A stretch of 64,000 nt of DNA from Cupriavidus pinatubonensis (lineage in GTDB: Bacteria; Pseudomonadota; Gammaproteobacteria; Burkholderiales; Burkholderiaceae). Positions within the stretch are counted from its first letter, which is position 1; each line of letters begins with the position of its first letter. The stretch spans positions 3,658,001 through 3,722,000 of the forward strand of contig NZ_CP080767.1 of assembly GCF_019602855.1 (NCBI RefSeq). Reading direction: 5' to 3'. The position numbers and the translations under genes were made by a program. Of this stretch, positions 7,643 to 16,126 are shown one piece after another. The notes under the pieces are model-generated. The model was given only the letters and a program-made list of their open reading frames with translations. It searched no databases and was not told where the DNA came from.

Positions 7643-8536
7643 TCAGCGGCGCGCGAAACGCCGGCCCATCCACAGACGGCCGCCGAAAACGTTGAGCAGC
7701 AGGCCGGCCATGACCACCGCCGCGCCAAGCCACTGGGGCAACGACAGGTCTTCGCCAAGCAAGCCATGCGCGGCCAGCAGCCCAACCACCGGCACCAGCA
7801 GCGTGAGTGGCGCAACCTGGCTGGCCGGGTAGCGTGTCAGCAACCGGCCCCACATGGTGTAGCCGAACACCGTCGCGGCAAACGCCAGGTACAGCACCGC
7901 GAACACGCCCATGCCCGAGATATGGGTCAGGCTGGCGGCGATGCGCGCCGGGCCTTCGAACCACAGCGACAGCAGTGCGAACGGCACGATCGGGATCAGT
8001 GCCGCCCACACCACCAGGCCGAGCAAGTCGACGGGGCCAATCTTCTTGCTGACAATATTGCCGGTCGCCCAGCTCGCCGCTCCGCAAAGCGTCAGCAGAA
8101 ACCCGGCGGTGCTCATTCCCCCCGTACCCGTTGCAGCGCCCGAGCCGATCAGGACGAGGCCGCCCGCCGCCACCACCATGCCGGCCAGGTTATGCCAGCG
8201 CAGCGGCTCGCCCAGCCACAGCGCGGCAATGCCGACCGTGAAGAACACCTGCGACTGCAACACCAGCGACGCGAGCCCGGCCGGCATGCCGACGGCCATC
8301 GCATAGAACAGGAACGCGAACTGCCCGAGGCTGATGGTCGCCCCGTACGCCAGCAGCATGCGCAGGGGTACGCGCGGGCGCGGCACGAAGAAAATCGCCG
8401 GGAACACGACCAGGCAGAAACGCAAGGCGCCCAGCAGCATCGGCGGGACGCCCGCCAGCCCTACCTTGATGACGACGAAATTGACGCCCCAGACGCAGAC
8501 GATGGCCAGGGCTAGGAGACGGTCTTTGGGTTGCAT
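7643..8536 (-). CDS. EamA/DMT-superfamily exporter (YdeD-like)
   Basis: A 297-residue, ten-helix drug/metabolite transporter with two EamA repeats. The first begins at MQPKDRLLALAIVCVWGVNFVVIKVG, and the second contains TLCGAASWATGNIVSKKIG. It is closest in character to the YdeD/EamA proteins that export O-acetylserine and cysteine pathway metabolites, but the substrate cannot be read from sequence. It sits between soxR and the flavocytochrome c genes on the same strand, with 98 bases to fccB, so a role in exporting a sulfur metabolite is possible but unproven. The start at 8536 gives the canonical N-terminus; the frame continues upstream into non-conserved sequence. Confidence 0.85.
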   Translation of the reverse strand: MQPKDRLLALAIVCVWGVNFVVIKVGLAGVPPMLLGALRFCLVVFPAIFFVPRPRVPLRMLLAYGATISLGQFAFLFYAMAVGMPAGLASLVLQSQVFFTVGIAALWLGEPLRWHNLAGMVVAAGGLVLIGSGAATGTGGMSTAGFLLTLCGAASWATGNIVSKKIGPVDLLGLVVWAALIPIVPFALLSLWFEGPARIAASLTHISGMGVFAVLYLAFAATVFGYTMWGRLLTRYPASQVAPLTLLVPVVGLLAAHGLLGEDLSLPQWLGAAVVMAGLLLNVFGGRLWMGRRFARR

Positions 8537-8635
8537 GGCGGATGGGCGTGCAGCGCGGGGGCGGATTCGGAAAGCCCCAGCGTAGCAGCGCCCCGGCCCG
8601 GGGCATTGCACGTTCTTGCGGTTTATGCGGAACGG

Positions 8636-9895
8636 CTAGCTCAGCATGTCGGCCCAGATGCTCTTCGCCCAGGCCAGTGCCAGATCGCCCTCGGGCGTGT
8701 TCGGCGCGGCCGACAATCCGCCCGAACCTGGCACCGTGATCATCGTCCTCTGCGCCGCATCGTAGCGATGCACGCTCGCCACATGCACGGCTTCGCGGTC
8801 GGACGTGAAGCTGTAGCAAGTATTGTTGTAGAGCGGTTCCGCGTCCGGCGTATTGCCGGAGAGCAGCGCGACGATGGCCGCCGCCGCGACCTTGCCATGC
8901 TGGTTCGCCATATGCCCCGACTTCGGCATCAGCGGCGCGATCTGGATCGCGTCGCCGAGCACGTGGATATTGGGCACGGCGAGCGATTCGAACGTGAGGA
9001 AGTCGACTTCGCACCAGCGCCCGTTGGCCGTCGCGAGCCCCGCCGACACTGCGATCGCTCCCGCACGCTGCGGCGGCAGCACGTTCAGCACATCGGCCCG
9101 CTCGTCGTCCTGCACGTCGAACTTGAGGGTGTGTGTAGCCGGATCCACGTCCACCGCGTTGTACTGCGGCCGGTACTCGACCATGCCCTTGTACTGCGTG
9201 GCCCAAACCTGGCGAAACAGTGCCGCCTTGGAGGTAATGTCCGGATTCGCATCGAGGATCAGCACCTTGCTGCGCGGTTTGTGCCGGCTGAAATAGTGCG
9301 CGACCTGGCACGCGCGCTCGTATGGGCCCGGCGGGCAGCGGTACGGCGCGAGCGGGATGCTGATGACAAAGGTCCCGCCATTGCGCATCGCTTCGAGCTG
9401 GCGGCGCAGTGCGAGCGTCTGCGGACCAGCCTTCCATGCGTGCAGGATCTGGTCGCCGCCGGGTTGCTGCAGCCCCGGCAGCGCGTCGTTCATCATATCG
9501 ACGCCGGGCGAGAGCACTAGGCGGTCATAGGCCAGCGTCACGCCACCGGCGAGGCGTACGGTACGTTTGCCGGGGTCGATGGCGACGGCGCTGTCGCGCA
9601 CGAGCTTCACGCCATGGCGGCGCACCAGCGCGTCGTACGGCACGGTAATGTCTTCCATGCGCCGGCTGCCGCCGATCACCAGATTGGACAGCGGACACGA
9701 GACAAAAGCCGCGTTTGGCTCGACCAGCGTGACATCGATGGCATGACCGCTCCACTCACGCAAGTAGCGCGCGGCGGTGGCACCGCCATAGCCCCCGCCA
9801 ACCACCACGACCTTCGCCGGCGCGGCTGCGCGCGCGCCTAGCGTACCCAGCGCAGCGGCGCCAGCCGCCGCCTTCAGAAAGTTGCGTCGTTGCAT
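8636..9895 (-). CDS. fccB: Flavocytochrome c sulfide dehydrogenase, flavin subunit (FccB/SoxF)
   Basis: A 419-residue FAD-dependent oxidoreductase that oxidises sulfide to sulfur/polysulfide in the periplasm. It carries a Tat signal (QRRNFLKAAAGAAAL), a Rossmann FAD motif (VVVVGGGYGGATAARYL, residues 29-45) and cysteines at 67 (FVSCPLS), 187 (PYRCPPGP) and 196. In the known enzymes one cysteine links FAD and a pair forms the catalytic disulfide; which residues do so here was not proved. The C-terminal FCSD domain contains the CYSF and GGLSAAPN segments. The heme subunit gene lies 9 bases upstream, so the two form an operon feeding sulfide electrons to cytochrome c. Confidence 0.93.
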   Translation of the reverse strand: MQRRNFLKAAAGAAALGTLGARAAAPAKVVVVGGGYGGATAARYLREWSGHAIDVTLVEPNAAFVSCPLSNLVIGGSRRMEDITVPYDALVRRHGVKLVRDSAVAIDPGKRTVRLAGGVTLAYDRLVLSPGVDMMNDALPGLQQPGGDQILHAWKAGPQTLALRRQLEAMRNGGTFVISIPLAPYRCPPGPYERACQVAHYFSRHKPRSKVLILDANPDITSKAALFRQVWATQYKGMVEYRPQYNAVDVDPATHTLKFDVQDDERADVLNVLPPQRAGAIAVSAGLATANGRWCEVDFLTFESLAVPNIHVLGDAIQIAPLMPKSGHMANQHGKVAAAAIVALLSGNTPDAEPLYNNTCYSFTSDREAVHVASVHRYDAAQRTMITVPGSGGLSAAPNTPEGDLALAWAKSIWADMLS

Positions 9896-9904
9896 GGCGC
9901 GCTC

Positions 9905-10231
9905 CTACCTGACGGCGGCGAACCACGCCGCGATGGCGGTGATCTGCTCGTCGCTGTAGCCCCTGGCGATCTGGTGCATGACGGTGGCCGGACGCGTCCC
10001 GGCCTTGAACGCCTGCATCTGGGCAACGAGTTCGGACTGGGGACGCCCGGCCAGCGCCGGAATTGGACTACCCGCAGGCGGGCGGCCCTGCGGGCCATGG
10101 CAACTGGTGCAGGCAGCGGCGTGATCGCGCGCGCGCAGTGCCGCGGAGTCCGTATCGGCCGCGGAAGCGGCGCCGCACGCAATCGGCAAGGCCAGCGCGG
10201 CCAGTGCCGCCGGCATGGGGATCCTTGACAT
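9905..10231 (-). CDS. fccA: Cytochrome c subunit of flavocytochrome c (FccA/SoxE-like)
   Basis: A 108-residue exported monoheme cytochrome c with signal peptide ending around GAASA and heme motif CTSCH at residues 41-45. The sequence after the heme (GPQGRPPAGSPIPALAGRP, then MQAFKAGTRPATVMHQIARGYSDEQI) is typical of the cytochrome c4/c553-like FccA subunit, with the Met in ATVM a likely ligand. Its placement 9 bases before fccB argues for a heterodimer. It is monoheme, unlike the diheme subunit of Allochromatium but like FccA/SoxE of several Sox organisms. Confidence 0.9.
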   Translation of the reverse strand: MSRIPMPAALAALALPIACGAASAADTDSAALRARDHAAACTSCHGPQGRPPAGSPIPALAGRPQSELVAQMQAFKAGTRPATVMHQIARGYSDEQITAIAAWFAAVR

Positions 10232-10355
10232 GGTCTCGCTCCTGAGTCCGCCCGGCGGGCGGCGCGTGGCAACCGTATCACATCGCGCGCGGGCAGGTGG
10301 CGCGGAATCCTCATGAGGTCAGGCAGTCCGCGCTGACCTCTGGTCCCCATGCCGA

Positions 10356-11174
10356 TCAGGGAAGGCTACGTCCGGGCGGCAGCGCCACAGGGGAGCTTAC
10401 GGGCGAGGCGACGGGACTCGCGACAGCGCCGTTGGCGGCGGATGAACCGGCGGGCGCAGTGACCGGACCACCCACGCCCGGCACCGATTGCACCGGTGCG
10501 GGCGTACCGACGGTACCGTCGGGCGGCGGGTTCTGCGAGGTGGAGGCTTGATCCAGGCGCGCGCGCTCCGCTTCGCTGACGTAGTCAAAAGCCTTGACCA
10601 CCTTGGTGACGCCGCTCGTATTGCGGGCGACTTCCGTGGCGCGGTCGCCCTCGGTCGTGGTGACGATACCCAGCAGGTAGACCACACCCTTGTCGGTCGT
10701 GACCTTGATGGAGTTCGACGGCACGCCCTCGGCGGTCATGAGCTGGGTCTTGACTGCGCTGGTCAGATAGGTGTCCTGGGTCTGCGTCATGAACGACGGC
10801 GAAGACGTGATTTCCAGTTCGTTGACGACCACGCGTGCATTCTGCAGGCCGCGCACGTACTGGTCGACCTGCTGCTTCACGTTGTCGTTCGCGGCTTCGC
10901 CAGTCAGCAGGACCTTGCGGTTGAATACGGTGACGCTCACGCGCGCCTGGCCGTTGTAGCGCGAGCTGAGGGTGCTGTCGGCCTCCATCTGCAGCCCGCG
11001 GTCCACAGTCTGCGTGGCGGTCGGGCGACGGTCGGTGGCCACCGCGACGCCGCTGGCCACGGCGCCGGCCATCACCGGGAAGCAGCCGGCGAGCTGGGTA
11101 GTGCCAACCGCTAGCACGGCGGCTGTCATTGCGATGCGGGTCAGGCGGGAGGCCTGGAAAGGCAGATTCTTCAT
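10356..11174 (-). CDS. dolP: DolP/YraP-like dual BON-domain outer-membrane lipoprotein
   Basis: A 272-residue lipoprotein with lipobox LAGC (Cys31) and two BON domains (about residues 55-115 and 130-200). The family binds anionic phospholipid and protects outer-membrane integrity. Beyond the BON domains is a 65-residue Pro/Ala/Ser/Gly-rich tail (ASTSQNPPPDGT to the end) not found in short DolP proteins; it may span periplasm or peptidoglycan. It lies 30 bases downstream of diaA in the conserved yraN-diaA-dolP order, as in enterobacteria (yraN-diaA-yraP), which supports the name. Confidence 0.9.
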   Translation of the reverse strand: MKNLPFQASRLTRIAMTAAVLAVGTTQLAGCFPVMAGAVASGVAVATDRRPTATQTVDRGLQMEADSTLSSRYNGQARVSVTVFNRKVLLTGEAANDNVKQQVDQYVRGLQNARVVVNELEITSSPSFMTQTQDTYLTSAVKTQLMTAEGVPSNSIKVTTDKGVVYLLGIVTTTEGDRATEVARNTSGVTKVVKAFDYVSEAERARLDQASTSQNPPPDGTVGTPAPVQSVPGVGGPVTAPAGSSAANGAVASPVASPVSSPVALPPGRSLP

Positions 11175-11204
11175 GCTGTCCTTGCTGTAGCTGGGGTAAG
11201 TGGA

Positions 11205-11792
11205 TCAGGCTTCGCCGAGCAATGCCTCGTCGATGCCATCGCACAGGCAATGCAGGGTGAGCAGGTGAACTTCCTGTACGCGCGCCGTCCGCTCGTTCGG
11301 CACGCACAGGTGGATATCGAATTCGTCGAGCATGGCGCCGATCTGGCCGCCGCCCTTGCCGGTCAGCGCGACCACGCTCATGTCGCGCTGGCGCGCAGCC
11401 TCGATGGCGGCGATCACGTTGCCCGAGTTGCCCGACGTGGAGAGCGCCAGCAGGATGTCGCCGGGCTGGCCCAGCGCCTCGACCTGCTTGGAGAACACCA
11501 CGCTGAAGTCATAGTCATTGCCGATGGCGGTCAGGATCGAGCTGTCCGTGGTCAGCGCAATCGCCGCCAGCCCGGGCCGCTCGCGTTCGAAGCGCCCGAC
11601 CAGTTCGGCGGCGAAGTGCTGGGCGTCGGCGGCGGAGCCGCCGTTGCCGCACACCAGGATTTTGTTGCCGCTGGTCAGCGCGCCGACCATGCGCTCCACC
11701 GCGGCGTCGATATACGGCGCCATCACGGCCGCGGCCTGCCGCTTGGCTTCCGCGCTGTCCAGGAATTGCTGCTGAATGCTTTCGATGCTCAT
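11205..11792 (-). CDS. diaA: DiaA/GmhA-like SIS-domain protein
   Basis: A 195-residue sugar-isomerase (SIS) protein starting MSIESIQQQFLDSAEAKRQAA. Sugar-phosphate binding segments are LVCGNGGSAADAQHFAAELVGRFERERPG and LLALSTSGNSGNVIAA. It could be the DnaA initiator-associating protein DiaA or phosphoheptose isomerase GmhA, which are close paralogues. The neighbours yraN and dolP are those of diaA, which favours DiaA. The start at 11792 agrees with the family N-terminus. Confidence 0.9.
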   Translation of the reverse strand: MSIESIQQQFLDSAEAKRQAAAVMAPYIDAAVERMVGALTSGNKILVCGNGGSAADAQHFAAELVGRFERERPGLAAIALTTDSSILTAIGNDYDFSVVFSKQVEALGQPGDILLALSTSGNSGNVIAAIEAARQRDMSVVALTGKGGGQIGAMLDEFDIHLCVPNERTARVQEVHLLTLHCLCDGIDEALLGEA

Positions 11793-11875
11793 CGCTCGAG
11801 GGGGCCTTGTTGTTGCTGTCGCGGCACGGGCCGCGTTACCGCGCATTATGAACCAGCGCGGCCGCCGAGCCCCAC

Positions 11876-12259
11876 TCAGCCTGCCTCGCCGGCTGTGTCG
11901 AGATCGAACGCATGCTGCAGCCATTCGAGCCTGCCCGGCGCCAGCGCTACCACGTCGAACCGGCACGGCGGCTGCTGCGCCAGCGTAGACAGGTAGTGCT
12001 GAGCCGCCAGGACCACGCGCCGCTGCTTGGCCGGCGTCACGCTGGCCGCGGCGCCGCCAAACGCGCTCGCGCTGCGCTGGCGCACTTCTATAAATACCAG
12101 CGTGCCGTCCGGCGCGCGCATGACCAGGTCGATCTCGCCGCCTTTGCAGCGATAATTGCGCACCACGGGCTGCAGGCCGTGCCGCTGCAGGTGAGCGAGC
12201 GCGCGGTCCTCAGCCAGCGCGCCGCGTGCCTGCGTCGTGCTTTTGAATGATGGAATCAA
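11876..12259 (-). CDS. yraN: YraN/UPF0102 nuclease-fold protein
   Basis: A 127-residue UPF0102 protein related to Holliday-junction resolvases. The restriction-endonuclease-like core is clear: GALAEDRALAHLQRHG, then NYRCKGGEIDLVMR and LVFIEVRQRS, giving the E...D...ExK-like pattern with Arg in place of the usual Lys in FVEVKxR. Biochemical role is still not firmly established. Its ATG lies only 11 bases from the divergent rsmI start, so the two promoters must overlap the neighbouring gene. Confidence 0.9.
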   Translation of the reverse strand: MIPSFKSTTQARGALAEDRALAHLQRHGLQPVVRNYRCKGGEIDLVMRAPDGTLVFIEVRQRSASAFGGAAASVTPAKQRRVVLAAQHYLSTLAQQPPCRFDVVALAPGRLEWLQHAFDLDTAGEAG

Positions 12260-12270
12260 CGGAAGTTCTC

Positions 12271-13170
12271 ATGAGTGACTGGATCTCGCTGGCGGCCGGC
12301 CAGTCGTACCCGGCCGGCACGCTGTATATCGTGGCGACTCCGATCGGCAATGTGGCGGACCTGTCGCTGCGTGCGCTGCATGTGCTGGGGCTGGCCGACG
12401 CCATCGCGTGCGAAGACACGCGCAACACGGGCCAACTGCTGTCGCGCGTGGGCCTGCAGCGCCCGCTGGTTGCCGTGCACGAGCACAACGAGCGCGAAGC
12501 GGCAGGCCGCATCGTGCAGCGCCTGGCTGCGGGCGAGCGCATTGCCTATGTGTCGGATGCCGGCACGCCGGGCATTTCCGATCCCGGCGCACGGCTGGTC
12601 GAGGCAGTGCGCGCCGCTGGCCTGCCGGTGGTGCCACTGCCCGGCCCCAGTGCCGCCGTGGCGGCGCTGTCGGTCGCCGGCGAAATGCTCGACACCGGCG
12701 CGGGCCGCTTCACCTTCGTCGGCTTCCTGCCGAGCAAACCCAAGGCACGCGGCGAGGCCATTGCCGCGCTGGCGGCGCTCGATCATGCCTGGGTCCTGTA
12801 CGAAGCGCCACACCGCATCGCCGAGACACTGGCCGCGTTGGCCGCGGGCCTCCCGCCCGCGCGCCGGCTGCTGGTCGGGCGCGAACTGACCAAGCTGTTC
12901 GAGGAGACGCCGGTAATGACCGTGGCCGAGGCGCCGGCATGGCTGGCGGCCGAAGCCACGCGGGCCAAGGGCGAATTCGTGCTGGTGGTGGAAGGTGCCG
13001 CGGCGAATGCGGCCGATGACGGGGCGCCCGACGCGCAAGCACAGCGCGTGCTGTCGCTGTTGCTGGCGGAACTGCCCGCCAAGCGCGCGGCCAAGCTGGC
13101 CGCCGCGATCACTGGTGCTAGTACCGATGCGCTGTACAAGCTGGCGCTGGCGCAGCGCGGCGGGGACTGA
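12271..13170 (+). CDS. rsmI: RsmI 16S rRNA (cytidine1402-2'-O)-methyltransferase
   Basis: A 299-residue tetrapyrrole-methylase-fold RNA methyltransferase that 2'-O-methylates C1402 in the ribosomal P site. Signature sequences are GTLYIVATPIGNVADLSLRAL, CEDTRNTGQLL, YVSDAGTPGISDPGARLV and VLYEAPHRI. The ATG at 12271 is preceded by GGAAG at six bases and is preferred over the upstream in-frame ATG at 12247/12250, which lies inside the divergent yraN start region. The C-terminal third is alanine-rich but in frame throughout. Confidence 0.96.
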   Translation: MSDWISLAAGQSYPAGTLYIVATPIGNVADLSLRALHVLGLADAIACEDTRNTGQLLSRVGLQRPLVAVHEHNEREAAGRIVQRLAAGERIAYVSDAGTPGISDPGARLVEAVRAAGLPVVPLPGPSAAVAALSVAGEMLDTGAGRFTFVGFLPSKPKARGEAIAALAALDHAWVLYEAPHRIAETLAALAAGLPPARRLLVGRELTKLFEETPVMTVAEAPAWLAAEATRAKGEFVLVVEGAAANAADDGAPDAQAQRVLSLLLAELPAKRAAKLAAAITGASTDALYKLALAQRGGD

Positions 13171-13242
13171 AGGGAAGCGGAGAAAGAGGAAGGCGGGGGG
13201 ACGGGCCGGGGCGCGTGGCGGCATGCGTCGGCCCGCGCCGAA

Positions 13243-13986
13243 TCAGTGGCGCTTGCGCTTGGCCGTCGACCTGGCCTTCGCGGACGACCTGCCCTTGGTC
13301 GGCGCCAGCGAGTTGGCCAGTTCCGGCACAGCAACGTCGTCATCGCCAGCACCATCGCCGGCTTCGTTGCCACCTGCGTCAAACTGAGGGCCCAGCGCGG
13401 CGACTTCCGTGCGCGACAGCCGCCGGATTTCAACCTGCGTGGCGCCGTGGTCGACAAAGCCAAGGCGGCGCGCGGCACCATAGGACACGTCGAGCACGCG
13501 GTTGCCGTGGTACGGGCCGCGGTCGTTGATGCGCAGTACGGCGACCTTGTTGTTGCGCAGGTTGCGCACGAGCACCCAGCTATCGAGCGGCAGCGACGGA
13601 TGCGCCGCGGTCATCGCGCGCATGTCGAAGCGTTCACCGTTGGCGGTCTTGCGGCCATGGAAGCCCTTGCCGTACCAGGAAGCCATGCCGCGTTGCTCGA
13701 ACGAGCCCATGTCGGCGCGCAGGCCGTCCAGCGAACGGCCGCTCAGGCTGCTGTCGTCCTGATCGAGGCCAAACAGGTTCCAGCTACCGGTATCGGGCTT
13801 GTCGGCCTTGGCAATTTTGGGCGCGCGGGCAGCCTTGGTCGGCACCGCGCCAGAGGTCCCGGCATCGGCGGAGCTGCCGCCCTCGGGCGGCGTCGCACAG
13901 GCGGCCAGAACCGCGGCACATGCCGTGCATGTGCCCAGTTTTGCCAGCCGCTGCCAGCCGGAGAAGATCGGCAGAATCCAGTTCAT
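13243..13986 (-). CDS. rlpA: RlpA-family septal lytic transglycosylase (lipoprotein)
   Basis: A 247-residue lipoprotein with lipobox VLAAC (Cys30) and a double-psi beta-barrel domain about residues 97-190 (GMASWYGKGFHGRKTANGERFDM, then LRINDRGPYHGNRVLDVSYGAA). The domain carries the H and D residues used by RlpA to cut naked glycan strands. Unlike E. coli or Pseudomonas RlpA there is no C-terminal SPOR domain; instead the protein ends in a Lys/Arg/Ser-rich tail (KGRSSAKARSTAKRKRH). Without SPOR, septal targeting would need another route. Confidence 0.93.
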   Translation of the reverse strand: MNWILPIFSGWQRLAKLGTCTACAAVLAACATPPEGGSSADAGTSGAVPTKAARAPKIAKADKPDTGSWNLFGLDQDDSSLSGRSLDGLRADMGSFEQRGMASWYGKGFHGRKTANGERFDMRAMTAAHPSLPLDSWVLVRNLRNNKVAVLRINDRGPYHGNRVLDVSYGAARRLGFVDHGATQVEIRRLSRTEVAALGPQFDAGGNEAGDGAGDDDVAVPELANSLAPTKGRSSAKARSTAKRKRH

Positions 13987-14246
13987 CGCGCGAGTCTATC
14001 ATCGTACAGTTCCGTCTATAGCATTGATTTTGTTACGAATTATGTGCGATCTCGCACGAATGGCCCCTCAATTCGCCGCAATCCCCCGCCTGGCAAGGGA
14101 TTGCGGCCGACACAATATTTTCGGGGAATGGTGATTTAAGAGGCGCTTTTAGAGCTCGCCGCCGGCCCTTCCGCCTGCCGGCGCTACAATGCCGGCACAA
14201 CCTGCCGCATGCGACCGAGCCTGTCGCGGCCCACGAAAAGACACCC

Positions 14247-14897
14247 ATGAAAGCCCTGCTGATCCCCGTCACGCCCTTCCAGCAAAACTGTTCGCTGCTG
14301 ATCGACGAGCACACCGGCAAGGCCGCCGTTTGCGATCCCGGCGGTGACCTGGACCGCATCCTGGAGGCCGTGAAGGAACAGGGTGTGACGCTGGAAAAGA
14401 TCTTCCTCACGCATGGCCATGTCGACCATTGCGCGGGCGCCGCGGCGCTGTCGCGGCAACTCGGCATTCCGATCGAAGGTCCGCACGAGGACGAACGCTT
14501 CTGGATCGACCAGCTTCCCGAGCAAACCCGCCGCTTCGGCTTCGGCCAGGCCGAAGTGTTCGAACCCCAGCGCTGGTTGCAGGACGGTGATACGGTCCAG
14601 TTCGGCGGCGAGACGCTCGAGGTCTACCATTGCCCCGGCCACACGCCCGGCCACGTGGTGTTCTTCTCGCGCGCCAACCGGCTCGCCGTGGTCGGCGACG
14701 TGCTGTTCGCCGGCTCGATCGGCCGCACGGACTTTCCGCGCGGCAATCATGCGGACCTGGTCCGCTCGATCCGCACGCGCCTGTGGCCGTTGGGCGAGGA
14801 CGTGACCTTCATTCCGGGCCACGGCCCGGTATCCACATTCGGCGAAGAGCGTCGCAACAACCCGTTCGTGGCCGATCACCTCATCGACGCAGCCTGA
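14247..14897 (+). CDS. Metallo-beta-lactamase-fold hydrolase (glyoxalase II-like, YcbL type)
   Basis: A 216-residue MBL-fold hydrolase with the binuclear zinc motif THGHVDH (His56, His58, Asp60, His61), a later HCPGHTPGHVVF histidine and a final PGHGPVSTFGEE. This is the compact YcbL/GloB-like form without the extra C-terminal domain of classical glyoxalase II. It likely hydrolyses a thioester such as S-lactoylglutathione, but the substrate is not certain. The next gene starts 25 bases downstream on the same strand. Confidence 0.9.
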   Translation: MKALLIPVTPFQQNCSLLIDEHTGKAAVCDPGGDLDRILEAVKEQGVTLEKIFLTHGHVDHCAGAAALSRQLGIPIEGPHEDERFWIDQLPEQTRRFGFGQAEVFEPQRWLQDGDTVQFGGETLEVYHCPGHTPGHVVFFSRANRLAVVGDVLFAGSIGRTDFPRGNHADLVRSIRTRLWPLGEDVTFIPGHGPVSTFGEERRNNPFVADHLIDAA

Positions 14898-14922
14898 ACC
14901 ACAGGCCGTTTCCGCAAGCGCC

Positions 14923-15570
14923 ATGGCAAAGCGGCAAGCTCCCGACACCCGCCCGGAGATCTACGTCAGCACCGACATCGAGGCTGACGGACCGATTCCC
15001 GGCCCGCATTCGATGCTGTCGTTCGCATCGGCCGCCATGCTCGCCGACAAGACCGTGGTCGGCACGTTCTCGGCCAACCTGGAGACTTTGCCCGGCGCGG
15101 TGGGCCATCCGGTCCAGATGCAATGGTGGGAAACGCAGCCCGAGGCCTGGACCGCCTGCCGGCGCGACCTGCAACGGCCCGAGGCAGCGATGGTCCGCTA
15201 CGTCGAGTGGGTCGAAAGCCTGCCCGGCAAGCCTGTGTTCGTGGCCTTCCCGGCCGGCTTCGATTTCACGTGGATGTTCTGGTACATGATGCGCTTCGTC
15301 GGCCGCTCGCCGTTCGGCTGGGCCGCGCTGGACGTCAAGACGCTGGGGTTCGCGCTGACCGGCCTGCCTTATCGCAAGGCCGTCAAGCCGGCATTTCCGG
15401 CTGCGTGGAAGGATCCGCTGCCCCACACCCACGTGGCGCTCGACGATGCGCTGGAACAGGGCGCTCTGTTCTGCAACATGCTTGCCGAAGTCCGCGCGCG
15501 TGAAGCCCGGCTGGCTGCTGGCGAGGTCTCCGACGCAAGCGAACCTTCACCTCCGCCGGTGACGGAGTGA
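14923..15570 (+). CDS. DEDD-family exonuclease-like protein
   Basis: A 215-residue protein with the layout of an RNase T/DnaQ exonuclease. The first acidic motif is STDIEADGPIPG (Asp18, Glu20), the middle aspartate is in FPAGFDFTWMFWYM, and the HVALDDALEQG segment supplies the final His and Asp. It has no polymerase-associated domains. It probably degrades or trims single-stranded nucleic acid; the target is unknown. The C-terminal 25 residues are a Ser/Pro-rich tail. It follows the MBL hydrolase gene closely and may be co-transcribed. Confidence 0.8.
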   Translation: MAKRQAPDTRPEIYVSTDIEADGPIPGPHSMLSFASAAMLADKTVVGTFSANLETLPGAVGHPVQMQWWETQPEAWTACRRDLQRPEAAMVRYVEWVESLPGKPVFVAFPAGFDFTWMFWYMMRFVGRSPFGWAALDVKTLGFALTGLPYRKAVKPAFPAAWKDPLPHTHVALDDALEQGALFCNMLAEVRAREARLAAGEVSDASEPSPPPVTE

Positions 15571-15754
15571 GCCGCTGTTTCCGCCGTATGTGCGCGGACT
15601 GGCATCTGCCGGCAGGCCGCCTATAGTAAAGATGCAGGTGGCGGCACCGGGTGAAACCTGACGACTTGCGATTCGCGGACCAGCGCAATCACGCCATCTG
15701 CCTGCGCCATCGCGTTGCCCGGCCTGCGCGGCCCCCGCCGAGGAGGTGTTGATC

Positions 15755-15985
15755 ATGCGTATTCCTACCGACCTGCACTTCAAGGAACTGGCCGGCCGGA
15801 TCCATTGGCCGCATCCCGCCGAGCGCAATGCTTCACAAATCACCCATCGACACACCTCGGATGAAGATGCCGAAGTCGCCAAGGCGACGCTATATGTGAG
15901 TACGGTTACGTTGGTCGTGCTGCTGGTGGTGCTGGCGGCAATCGCTTTCGGTCAGGAAGCTATGCACTGGTTGGGTGTTCCTTAA
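15755..15985 (+). CDS. Small single-pass membrane protein
   Basis: A 76-residue protein with a hydrophilic N-terminus (IPTDLHFKELAGRIHWPHP, His-rich to HRHTSDEDAE) and one C-terminal membrane helix (about residues 46-70). The ATG at 15755 sits eight bases after a perfect AGGAGG ribosome site. An in-frame GTG at 15746 overlaps that site and is unlikely to be used. A rho-independent terminator follows. The family is not recognised. The strong translation signal and own terminator argue that it is a real monocistronic gene. Confidence 0.7.
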   Translation: MRIPTDLHFKELAGRIHWPHPAERNASQITHRHTSDEDAEVAKATLYVSTVTLVVLLVVLAAIAFGQEAMHWLGVP

Positions 15986-16024
15986 GACGACTCAACCTGA
16001 AGCTATCTGGTTTAGCTGACCGGG

Positions 16025-16062
16025 CCGGCCTCTGCCTCGGGTGGAGGCCGGTTTTGATTTTT
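16025..16062 (+). terminator. Rho-independent terminator
   Basis: An 8-base stem CCGGCCTC/GAGGCCGG around an 11-base loop, followed by TTTTGATTTTT. It closes transcription of the small membrane protein gene 40 bases upstream. Confidence 0.8.
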
Positions 16063-16126
16063 ATGCGTTGTCGTTCCGGGCGTGCGCCAGGAACAACAAC
16101 GTCTTCAAGCACCCCGAGCCCCCAAA

